Below, piece by piece: positions 41,242 through 47,627 of a DNA stretch of 47,627 nt. The stretch comes from JAUWOY01 sp034431315 (lineage in GTDB: Bacteria > Chloroflexota > Anaerolineae > VGOG01). Within the stretch, counting starts at the first letter, position 1, and the number at the start of each line of letters is the position of its first letter. The position numbers and the translations under genes are program-made. The notes beneath the pieces are model-generated. The model saw only the letters and a program-made list of their open reading frames with translations. It was not told the origin of the DNA and did no database searches. Location: NCBI GenBank assembly GCA_034431315.1, contig DAOUDK010000083.1:1-47627 (forward strand), given 5' to 3'.

Positions 41242-43401
41242 TTAGTCCAGGAGTTCTTCGATGTCCAGGCCCGAAGCGCTGAGCATCTGACGGAACGGAT
41301 CGTAGAAGGTATCGTCCGCCTCGATCAGGGCGCTCCACTGGTAAGCTGTATCGAGAGCTTCTTTGCCCTCGTCGGTCTCGACGATCTTCAGCAGGGCGGC
41401 GTTGATCCTGTCGCGGAGTGCTCGTGGGAAGCCTGTCACGTACTGCACGCCGTCGTTGGGGATGTCGATGGTGACAGCGATGACGATGACCTGCTCCATC
41501 ACGTCGGGATAGTCCGCCTCGATCCGCGTCCGGGCATCCACGTAGGTGGCACCAGCGTCGCAATCGCCGCTGTAGACAGCAGCAGCGACTGCGTCGTGGC
41601 TGCCGGCGGTCACGACCTCGGCTAGATCAGTATCGGGGTCAATCCCCTCGGCGCGCATGGTGAGCATGGGGATGATCCAACCGCTGGTCGAGAGCGGATC
41701 AACCCGGCAGAAGGTCTTGCCCGCCAGATCGGCGACGCTGGTGATGCCGCTGTCGGCGCGGACGATGAACTGGCCGTTGTAGGTGGGGCTGCCGAAGCGC
41801 ACCGAGACCAGTTCCGCCTCTGCGCATCCTTTGTCGGCAGCCAGCACGTAGGCAAAGGTAGCCAGGGACGCCATGTGAGCCTTCGGTGGGTCAGTGCACA
41901 TGGCCTCGATGACGCCGGCGTACTCGGTGGCCACGTTGGTCTCAATGACCAGCCCGGTCTCCTCGTAGATCAGGTCGGCGACTGCCTCAGCACCCGCCGC
42001 CACTCGCTCCATCTCGCCGGAGGGGACGAAGGACCAGATGATGGGGTTCTCCTCGGTGCCCAATGCTACCTGAGCCTCGCCTGCCAGCACGCCGTCTACG
42101 GTGATGATGCCGGCTATCATGTTTGCCTGGATCTGCTTGATCTCGGCCTTCAGGGCAGCGGGCACCGCACTATCGAACGCATGGTACGGGGAGATGCCCA
42201 CACCGTTGTTCGCGAGCGTGCCCAAGTACGTGCCACCCGCGAAGGTGCCGTCCAACACCTGCTTGATGGCGTCAAACACCGCCACGTCCATTCTCTTGAC
42301 GATGCTGGTCAGGTAGGTCTCCTTGAACTCAGGAGCCGACACGTACCAGTCGGTGTCCACACCAATGAGCATGGTGCCACGCTCCTGGCAGGCAGCAGCA
42401 GAACCCAGACCAACGGGGCCAGCCACGGGCAGGATCACGTCCGCACCCTCGTCCATCAATGACTCGGCAAAGCGACGCCCGTCATCCGTGGACTCGAAGT
42501 TGCCAGTGAACAGACCATCATCTGCAGCCGTGTCCCAACCGAGCAACTCCACACTCGTCCCGTGAACCTGGTTGTAGTACTTGACCCCTGCCTCGCAGCC
42601 CTTCATGAAGATCGTCACTGGCGGGATCGGAATGCCGCCGAAGGTGCCTACCTTGCCCGTCTTGCTCATCCCAGCCGCCAGGTAGCCCGCCAGGAAAGCA
42701 GCTTCATCTGTGGCAAAGGTCAGGCCGAGGACGTTCTCCAGCTCCACGTCGGTACCGCAGTCCTTGCCGGGCGTGGCCCCAGGCCAGCAGTCAGGATAGG
42801 CGTAGTCCACGATGGCGAAGTTCACATCGGGGTTGGCAATGGCAGCAATGGCGGTGTCCACCCCCAGCAGGAAGCCGACGGTGACGATCAGGTCGAGGTC
42901 CTCGGACAGGAACTGCTGGATGTTCTTGGCATAGTCCGCCTGCTGCTGAGACTCCAGGAACTTGCCCTCGACGCCAAGCTGGTTCTCGGCGTCCTGGAAG
43001 CCCTTCCAGACGGTGGCGTTGAAGCTCTTGTCGTCGATGCCACCCATGTCCGTCACCTGACCAACCTTGAACGCCGCCCCCGCACGCCAGGCGGTCATGA
43101 GCGTTGCAGCTTCCTCCGCGCTGGGGATGAGGAACTTCCAGCCAGGATGGATCAGGTTGGGGTTGCTGACATTAGCGAAGCTCGAGTCTTTGAGGTTCTT
43201 GGCGTTGGTGGCCATGACGATGGCGCGATAAGCCGGGCCACTGCCCAGATACTTCTCCGCCAGGGTCCAGAGGTTGTCACCCAGTTTCACTGTGTAAGAT
43301 AGTTCCTCCTGGGCCGGTGGAGTAGCGCTGGCCACACCGAGCCCCAGGCTCAGTAGCAGCGACAACACTACTAGTAAATTGACTAGACTCTTCTTAAACA
43401 T
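41242..43401 (-). CDS. Fused substrate-binding protein: LysM + BMP + PhnD-like
   Basis: 719 residues. Signal peptide 1-26 (no lipobox cysteine). LysM domain 35-93 (YTVKLGDNLWTLAEKYLG to PGWKFLIP). BMP/PnrA nucleoside-binding domain about 110-447 (FKVGQVTDMGGIDDKSFN, then TDEAAFLAGYLAAG and GVDTDWYVSAPEFKETYLTS, quoted in part). PhnD-like domain about 452-719 (PIIWSFVPSGEMERVAAGAE, YNGQFIVRADSGITSVADLA, DPLSTSGWIIP, GSHDAVAAAVYSGDCDAG). In other bacteria the BMP and PhnD proteins are separate and feed different ABC importers; here both importers follow in the same operon. LysM may tether the protein to cell-wall glycan in place of a lipid anchor. Ribosome site GGAGGAGGG. Confidence 0.92.
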   Translation of the reverse strand: MFKKSLVNLLVVLSLLLSLGLGVASATPPAQEELSYTVKLGDNLWTLAEKYLGSGPAYRAIVMATNAKNLKDSSFANVSNPNLIHPGWKFLIPSAEEAATLMTAWRAGAAFKVGQVTDMGGIDDKSFNATVWKGFQDAENQLGVEGKFLESQQQADYAKNIQQFLSEDLDLIVTVGFLLGVDTAIAAIANPDVNFAIVDYAYPDCWPGATPGKDCGTDVELENVLGLTFATDEAAFLAGYLAAGMSKTGKVGTFGGIPIPPVTIFMKGCEAGVKYYNQVHGTSVELLGWDTAADDGLFTGNFESTDDGRRFAESLMDEGADVILPVAGPVGLGSAAACQERGTMLIGVDTDWYVSAPEFKETYLTSIVKRMDVAVFDAIKQVLDGTFAGGTYLGTLANNGVGISPYHAFDSAVPAALKAEIKQIQANMIAGIITVDGVLAGEAQVALGTEENPIIWSFVPSGEMERVAAGAEAVADLIYEETGLVIETNVATEYAGVIEAMCTDPPKAHMASLATFAYVLAADKGCAEAELVSVRFGSPTYNGQFIVRADSGITSVADLAGKTFCRVDPLSTSGWIIPMLTMRAEGIDPDTDLAEVVTAGSHDAVAAAVYSGDCDAGATYVDARTRIEADYPDVMEQVIVIAVTIDIPNDGVQYVTGFPRALRDRINAALLKIVETDEGKEALDTAYQWSALIEADDTFYDPFRQMLSASGLDIEELLD

Positions 43402-43558
43402 TTGTTACCCTCCTCCTAATTTAGTAATTGTGATTGTTGGCTAATTGGCGGTTTCCACAGGTACTTGTTCAGTAGGCATCCCTCCTTTCGGTCGGTTAAA
43501 ACGATCCATCGGCGCAACTAGCTCAGCTCTTTCGCTGCATCTCCGTCGCTGACACTGT
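43402..43558 (-). promoter_or_regulatory. Foldable 5' leader of the composite transporter operon
   Basis: About 157 nt between the predicted start site and the ATG. It contains a GCTGCA...TGCAGC stem at its start, a GGATCG...CGACC stem, and AAAGGAGGG placed too close to an ATG (43479) that opens a 12-codon frame (MPTEQVPVETAN, 43479-43441). I match it to no known riboswitch class. Confidence 0.4.
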
Positions 43559-43564
43559 GCAGCT

Positions 43565-43593
43565 ATTATAACCCATTTTTTCAAAAGGCGCAA
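43565..43593 (-). promoter_or_regulatory. Promoter of the composite transporter operon
   Basis: Minus strand TTGCGC (43593-43588), 17 bp, TATAAT (43570-43565). Confidence 0.65.
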
Positions 43594-43684
43594 GCCTGTT
43601 TCAGGCTTTGTAGAGGCCGGCACTCCAATGAGCCTTCCCATCTGCTGATTATAGCGTATTTAGTCAGGATAAGCAAATCGAAAT

Positions 43685-45850
43685 TCAATCCTCTACTTCC
43701 TCTCCGCTTAACACCTCCCGCGAGCGTCCGGCTCCTCGTTCCGGCCCGACGACGCCCTGTTCCTCCAGCAGGTCTATCAGGCGAGCGGCCCGCGAGTAGC
43801 CGATGCGCAATCTCCGTTGCAAGAGGGAGATAGAAGCCCGGTTGTGCTTACGCACCATCGCGATGGCTTCCTCCAGGAGGTTATCGCCCCGCCTGGCTTC
43901 CCTCTCTCTGGCTCTCATCTCCTCCCAGAGCGGTGGCTGGATCATGTCCTCAGCTCTGTAGAGGCTGGTGGGGACGCTCGCGCCCACCTCCGGGCCCTTC
44001 CAATAGTGTACCAGGCGATCCAGCTCCCGGTCGGAGACAAAGCAACCTTGTAGCCTCACTGGCTGACTGGAGTCCGAGGATATGTAGAGCATGTCTCCCC
44101 GCCCCAGCAGCCTCTCCGCCCCTCCCATGTCCAAAACCACCCGCGAGTCCACCTGGCTGGTAACGGCGAAGGAGATACGAGCGGGGAAGTTGGCCTTGAT
44201 TAGCCCCGTGACCACGTTCACCGAGGGCCTTTGGGTGGCGATAACCAGGTGGATACCCGTGGCCCGTGCCATCTGCGCGATGCGGCAGAGCGAGCGTTCC
44301 ACTTCGTCGTGGGCCAGCATCATCAAGTCGGCCAACTCGTCCACAAAGACCACCAGGTAGGGCAAGCGGCTCTCTCCCTGGGTGCCGGCTCGCTTGTTAT
44401 ACTCCTCGATGTTGCGCACCTCGGCCTTGGCCAGCTTCTTGTAGCGCTGATCCATCTGCCGCATGACCCACTGCAGAGAGCCCACGACCCGCTCCAGTTC
44501 TACTACCACGGGCGTCAGGAGATGGGGAATGCCGTTAAAATTGGTCAGTTCCACCCGCTTGGGATCTATCATCAGCAGCTTCAGGTCATCGGGGGTGTTA
44601 TTGCACAGCAGGCAGGCGATGATGGAGTTGATGCAGACGGATTTACCTGAGCCTGTTGCCCCTGCGATCAGCAGGTGGGGCATGGCTCTCATATCAGCCA
44701 CCACCGGCTCTCCAGATACGTCGCGGCCCAGGGCGATGGCTAGTTTGGAATTCAGCTTCTTGAATGTTTCTGACTCGATTACTCCACGCAAAGCCACCAG
44801 AGTCAGCTCCGCATTGGGCACCTCGATGCCCACGATGGAGCGGCCAGGCACGGGGGCCTCGACGCGGACGGGCGAGGCGGCCAGGGCCAGGGCCAGATCG
44901 TCGGCCAAAGCGCTGATCTTCGACACCTTGACCTTCATGCGCTTCCCCCCGCGCCCTTCGACGAAGCCCGGCTCGACGCCAAACTGGGTTATCACCGGCC
45001 CCTGGTTGACCTCGACCACCTTAGCTGGCACGCCCAGGCTGACCAGGGTCTCCTCGATGATCTTAACTCGCTTGCGAATCTCCGCCTGACTGATTTCCTG
45101 ATCCAGGCTCTCCTCCAGGATTTCGGCCACCGGCGGCAGACGCCACTTCTGATCGCCGCCGATGATGCGGGGGAAGATGGGGCCTCGGACGGGGTGAGTT
45201 GGCTCGGTGGCGGGCTCAGGCGAGGGGGTTACCAGGGGCCTCGCTTTGCCCCAGCGTCGGAGACGAGGGAGACGATTCTGGCCGAGGTAGCGAAGCCTGG
45301 CCCATCTTTCCCTCAAAGCCTGGCCTATCTCGACAGGGGAGAGGCCGGAGAACATGATGATGGCTATGAAGGCCAGGGCTGTGATGGCGATGTAGGCGCC
45401 CAGGTCGCCCAGGCTCGAGACCAGGGCCCAGCTAACCAGCCAGCCAAAGTAGCCCCCTCCGCTCCCTTGAGCAGCCCAGGCTTGTGGATCCTCCACAGAG
45501 GCAAGCAAATGGGTCAGGCCCAAGCCCAGGGTGAAAAGCAGAGCTGCCCCCACGACTTTCTCCCAGGCCACTTCCGGCTCGCGGCCTGATCCTGTCAGGA
45601 GCAACCAGAGCCCCGCTGCCCCGAACATGAGCGGGGTGAGATACGCGCCCCAGCCGAAGGCCAGGCGCAAGACGTGCAGCCAACCCTCGGTGAGAACACC
45701 CCGGCTGAGGGAGGCCAGGCTGAACAGAGTCAGCAGGGCCAGGGCCAGCAAGGCTATACCCACCCTATCCGCTCGCAACAGCCCGGAGAGATTTATGTGG
45801 AATCGGCTCTTCTTTTTCTTGGATCTCGTAGATCGCCTTCGCCTAGCCAT
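43685..45850 (-). CDS. ftsK: DNA translocase FtsK/SpoIIIE
   Basis: 721 residues from ATG 45850 (MARRRRSTRSKKKKSRFHIN). Four membrane helices (about 28-190) are followed by a short linker. The alpha/beta motor has Walker A LIAGATGSGKSVCINS, LLMIDPKRVELTNFNGIPHL, Walker B YLVVFVDELADLMMLA and ATQRPSVNVVTGLIKANFPA. A C-terminal gamma winged helix follows (RASISLLQRRLRIGYSRAAR). It pumps chromosomal DNA through the closing septum. The 50 codons upstream of the chosen start run through a heptamer repeat and are rejected. The ribosome site is weak. Confidence 0.95.
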   Translation of the reverse strand: MARRRRSTRSKKKKSRFHINLSGLLRADRVGIALLALALLTLFSLASLSRGVLTEGWLHVLRLAFGWGAYLTPLMFGAAGLWLLLTGSGREPEVAWEKVVGAALLFTLGLGLTHLLASVEDPQAWAAQGSGGGYFGWLVSWALVSSLGDLGAYIAITALAFIAIIMFSGLSPVEIGQALRERWARLRYLGQNRLPRLRRWGKARPLVTPSPEPATEPTHPVRGPIFPRIIGGDQKWRLPPVAEILEESLDQEISQAEIRKRVKIIEETLVSLGVPAKVVEVNQGPVITQFGVEPGFVEGRGGKRMKVKVSKISALADDLALALAASPVRVEAPVPGRSIVGIEVPNAELTLVALRGVIESETFKKLNSKLAIALGRDVSGEPVVADMRAMPHLLIAGATGSGKSVCINSIIACLLCNNTPDDLKLLMIDPKRVELTNFNGIPHLLTPVVVELERVVGSLQWVMRQMDQRYKKLAKAEVRNIEEYNKRAGTQGESRLPYLVVFVDELADLMMLAHDEVERSLCRIAQMARATGIHLVIATQRPSVNVVTGLIKANFPARISFAVTSQVDSRVVLDMGGAERLLGRGDMLYISSDSSQPVRLQGCFVSDRELDRLVHYWKGPEVGASVPTSLYRAEDMIQPPLWEEMRAREREARRGDNLLEEAIAMVRKHNRASISLLQRRLRIGYSRAARLIDLLEEQGVVGPERGAGRSREVLSGEEVED

Positions 45851-45936
45851 AATCCAGAGCCATGAAACCAGGGTTTGACCTCCTGGCAGAGTAGAAAGTA
45901 ACTTCCGCTTGCTACCACATGTCAGACCGTGTTGGT

Positions 45937-45981
45937 ATTCCGTGTTCCGTATCACCCGGCACGCAATACGCAATACGGTTT
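45937..45981. repeat. Heptamer repeats upstream of ftsK
   Basis: ATTCCGT GTTCCGT, a 10-bp centre (ATCACCCGGC), then ACGCAAT ACGCAAT and ACGGTTT. The outer CCGTAT and ATACGG arms are complementary. It lies in the untranslated leader of ftsK. Confidence 0.75.
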
Positions 45982-46042
45982 CACGGCCAACCTGTGACAC
46001 CAGCAGCTACTTTTCCATCGGCAACTTTGGTTTGCTACACAT

Positions 46043-46070
46043 ATTATATCACACAATTCCCTGAAAACAA
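46043..46070 (-). promoter_or_regulatory. ftsK promoter (extended -10)
   Basis: Minus strand TGATATAAT gives an extended -10 (TATAAT at 46048-46043); the -35 is weak (TTGTTT, 16-bp spacer). The leader to ftsK would be about 185 nt. Confidence 0.5.
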
Positions 46071-46095
46071 AAACTGGGGCGGTGGTGCCTGAGCT

Positions 46096-46452
46096 TCAGC
46101 GCGCCATTTTTAGCCACCATTCGATGCCCCGGTAAATACCCATTGCCGCCAGCCACACGGCGTAGCTCACGACCAGTACCCGACCCAACGACCAGCCCTG
46201 GCGAAACCCGAACCAGCAAGCCACGGCGAACAGCATCGTGGGAGTGAGGCCAAAAATCACCATCCGGCTAAAGTCGGCCGAGAGTGCTGCGTCACCGCCG
46301 GCACTGGTGTAGACAAACCACAGGGCGAAGGTGATGTTAAGTGGCATGACCGAGACGACCGACGCCAGGACGTGCGATCTCTCGCTGATGAAGGCGATAA
46401 CAGCAAGAATGACGAACGAAATGAGAAGCTGATAGATGCGTTGTGTGCTCAT
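46096..46452 (-). CDS. Small membrane protein, DUF3147-like
   Basis: 118 residues with four hydrophobic segments (ISFVILAVIAFISERS, VVSVMPLNITFALWFVY, MVIFGLTPTMLFAVACWFGF, VVSYAVWLAAMGIYRG). The layout resembles DUF3147 proteins; function unknown. ATG 46452 follows GGGAGGAC, whereas the longer frame would start at a GTG without such a site. Confidence 0.65.
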   Translation of the reverse strand: MSTQRIYQLLISFVILAVIAFISERSHVLASVVSVMPLNITFALWFVYTSAGGDAALSADFSRMVIFGLTPTMLFAVACWFGFRQGWSLGRVLVVSYAVWLAAMGIYRGIEWWLKMAR

Positions 46453-46637
46453 GTCCTCCCTCTGGTAATCTTTGTTGCCTGTTTTTTGCACCTACCACCA
46501 TTCTATCTATTACAAGAGTTTGCTTGAGAGTTGGAATCGAGCCTTTAGGCGGGTTTTTGGGCCAGCGAACCGGCTAAAGCCTCAACTCCAGCGGACTCGA
46601 ATAGAAATTTCAAAGGTGCGAAATGCAGGTTGTTGAT
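46453..46637 (-). promoter_or_regulatory. Foldable leader upstream of the small membrane protein
   Basis: About 185 nt. Minus strand GAGTTG-AGGCTTTAGCCGG pairs with CCGCCTAAAGGCT...CAACTC around a GGCC-containing centre, a long stem with bulges at about 46526-46602. No known RNA class is recognised. Confidence 0.4.
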
Positions 46638-46643
46638 ACGCCT

Positions 46644-46672
46644 ATTATACTCGACTGAGCCACATGGGGCAA
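46644..46672 (-). promoter_or_regulatory. Promoter of the small membrane protein gene
   Basis: Minus strand TTGCCC (46672-46667), 17 bp, TATAAT (46649-46644), directly after the hydrolase terminator. Confidence 0.6.
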
Positions 46673-46687
46673 GCCCCGAAACAAGAA

Positions 46688-46719
46688 AGCCCCCTGGCCT
46701 TAAAAGCGACCAGAGGGCT
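46688..46719 (-). terminator. Terminator of the alpha/beta hydrolase gene
   Basis: Minus strand AGCCCTCTGG ... CCAGGGGGCT (one G-U pair), followed by TTCTTGTTT; 25 nt past the stop. Confidence 0.75.
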
Positions 46720-46743
46720 CGCGTTTTCTCCCGTTAGTCGATC

Positions 46744-47496
46744 TCAGCACTGGCTGTGCTTGGCGATGAACTCGTAGGCCCTGGCCCAGACCGCCTCGCG
46801 CTCGCTGTCCACGGTGATGCAGTGGCCCGAATTCGGCCACCAGACGACCTCTTTGTCAGCGGCGCCAAGCTCCTCGAAGATGATCGGCGCGCTGTCCGCG
46901 GGGACGTGGTGGTCTTTTTCACCCTGCATGACCAGGGCCGGCACCTTGACCTGGGGAAGCTCCTGTCTGACCAGGCGTATCAACTGCCCCAGGCTGACGA
47001 GGCAGGGGATGGGGAGCACCTGGTAGGCGGAGAGGCGCTTTTCGGCCTCCGGGTCGGTCAGGTCTGATTCGATATCGGGTGTGAACCAGCGGATGAAATA
47101 TTGGGCCAGCGGCAGGAAGCGAAAACGCCAGTCGGCGATGTAGGCCGGCGCGGCCATGGCGACGATCCCGGCCACAGGATGATGAGCCGCCAGGTGGAGG
47201 GAGAGCAGCCCACCCATGGACAGGCCGGCCACGAAAACCTGCTCGCAGCGGGCCTCCAGCTCTCGCAGGCCCTCCTCGGCGGAGGCCACCCAGTCGCGCC
47301 AGGTGGTCGTGGCCATGTCCTCAGGGGTTGTCCCGTGGCCGGCCAGGCGCACTCCCCGCACAGTGAGGCCCTTTCCGGTCAGGAACTCCCCCATGGGCTG
47401 CATCTCTGGAGGGCTGCCGCTGAAGCCGTGCACTAGCAGGCAGCCCACAGGGCCGCCCTCGAAGAAAAACGGGTTCAAGTTTAGTGTATTCACCAT
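46744..47496 (-). CDS. Alpha/beta hydrolase, carboxylesterase/monoacylglycerol-lipase type
   Basis: 250 residues. Oxyanion region LVHGFSGSP, nucleophile GLSMGG (Ser), acid in GEKDHHVP (Asp) and histidine in NSGHCITVD: a complete catalytic triad in the Est30/bacterial MGL-like layout. The ATG at 47496 has GGAGG at 6 nt; the longer frame to 47535 lacks a ribosome site. Monocistronic with its own terminator; substrate probably a short or medium ester. Confidence 0.9.
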   Translation of the reverse strand: MVNTLNLNPFFFEGGPVGCLLVHGFSGSPPEMQPMGEFLTGKGLTVRGVRLAGHGTTPEDMATTTWRDWVASAEEGLRELEARCEQVFVAGLSMGGLLSLHLAAHHPVAGIVAMAAPAYIADWRFRFLPLAQYFIRWFTPDIESDLTDPEAEKRLSAYQVLPIPCLVSLGQLIRLVRQELPQVKVPALVMQGEKDHHVPADSAPIIFEELGAADKEVVWWPNSGHCITVDSEREAVWARAYEFIAKHSQC

Positions 47497-47544
47497 TTCT
47501 GACCTCCATTCCTGATTGACTGACAAATTTAACATTTCATCGAC

Positions 47545-47573
47545 TTGCCAATAAGTCCCCTATGTGGCATACT
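47545..47573 (+). promoter_or_regulatory. Promoter of the plus-strand gene at the right edge
   Basis: TTGCCA (47545-47550), 17 bp, CATACT (47568-47573). Confidence 0.5.
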
Positions 47574-47603
47574 TGTGAGAAAGCCATCTTTGGGGAGGAG
47601 TCG

Positions 47604-47627
47604 ATGGGCGACAGTCAACAGATGTAT
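47604..47627 (+). CDS. Start of an unidentified gene (cut by window edge)
   Basis: ATG at 47604 preceded by GGGGAGGAG at 3 nt and by a candidate promoter; the eight visible codons read MGDSQQMY. Nothing more can be said. Confidence 0.5.

Noticed and set aside
43441..43479. 12-codon leader peptide MPTEQVPVETAN
   Set aside because: The ribosome site is only about one base from the ATG, so initiation there is unlikely; kept only as a note in the leader entry.

Overview
The window looks like a chromosomal segment of an uncultured, GC-rich bacterium, most plausibly a member of the Chloroflexota (Anaerolineae-like). This is inferred from gene content rather than from a marker gene: PadR/HAAS membrane-protein clusters, a Uma2 nuclease, a fused two-domain EcfA, a BMP-family nucleoside transporter, MutS2, and many dispersed repeats. 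No rRNA, tRNA or CRISPR array was seen. Eleven candidate sigma70 promoters have a clear -10 hexamer exactly 17 bp from a recognisable -35, so ordinary vegetative transcription signals are easy to read here.

Layout. (1) 1-5100, minus strand: an AT-richer defence island with the 5' end of a type I restriction gene (hsdR, cut by the window edge), a Gabija-like pair (OLD/TOPRIM nuclease plus UvrD-like helicase) and a broken DNA methyltransferase. The three intact frames are joined by 8-nt start/stop overlaps and lie behind one strong promoter. (2) 5289-9448: a heterodimeric ABC exporter. (3) 9767-11815: two HEPN-like genes that look like integron gene cassettes. (4) 12009-18731: a PadR-headed operon of HAAS-domain and other membrane proteins ending in a HEAT protein and a GNAT acetyltransferase. 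A 97-bp terminator-plus-promoter module occurs both at its end and in front of the defence island. (5) 18902-20603: Uma2 and two unknown genes. (6) 20674-24820: an ECF vitamin/cofactor transporter (EcfT, fused EcfAA, S component) behind a LysM lipoprotein gene. (7) 24954-28345, plus strand: a YhaM-like exonuclease and MutS2. (8) 28390-31160: a VapBC-type toxin-antitoxin pair, a methyltransferase and an MFS transporter.

(9) 31366-43593, minus strand, is the most unusual part. It reads as one transcript of about 12 kb that encodes two complete ABC importers served by a single substrate-binding protein. That protein carries a LysM domain, a BMP nucleoside-binding domain and a PhnD-type domain in one chain. 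PhnC- and PhnE-like components follow, then a nucleoside-type ABC ATPase, an MFS transporter and two nucleoside-type permeases. A type II restriction-modification pair and a small third gene are attached to the 3' end by overlapping reading frames. (10) 43685-47627: FtsK translocase, a small membrane protein with a foldable leader, an alpha/beta hydrolase, and the first codons of a plus-strand gene at the right edge.

Repeats are a second theme. Heptamer tandem repeats occur at three loci, one of them in the linker of the fused EcfA. Palindromic or GC-rich repeats form the C-terminal codons of two genes (YhaM-like and PhnC-like). Hairpin elements fill the gap between the fused binding protein and phnC.
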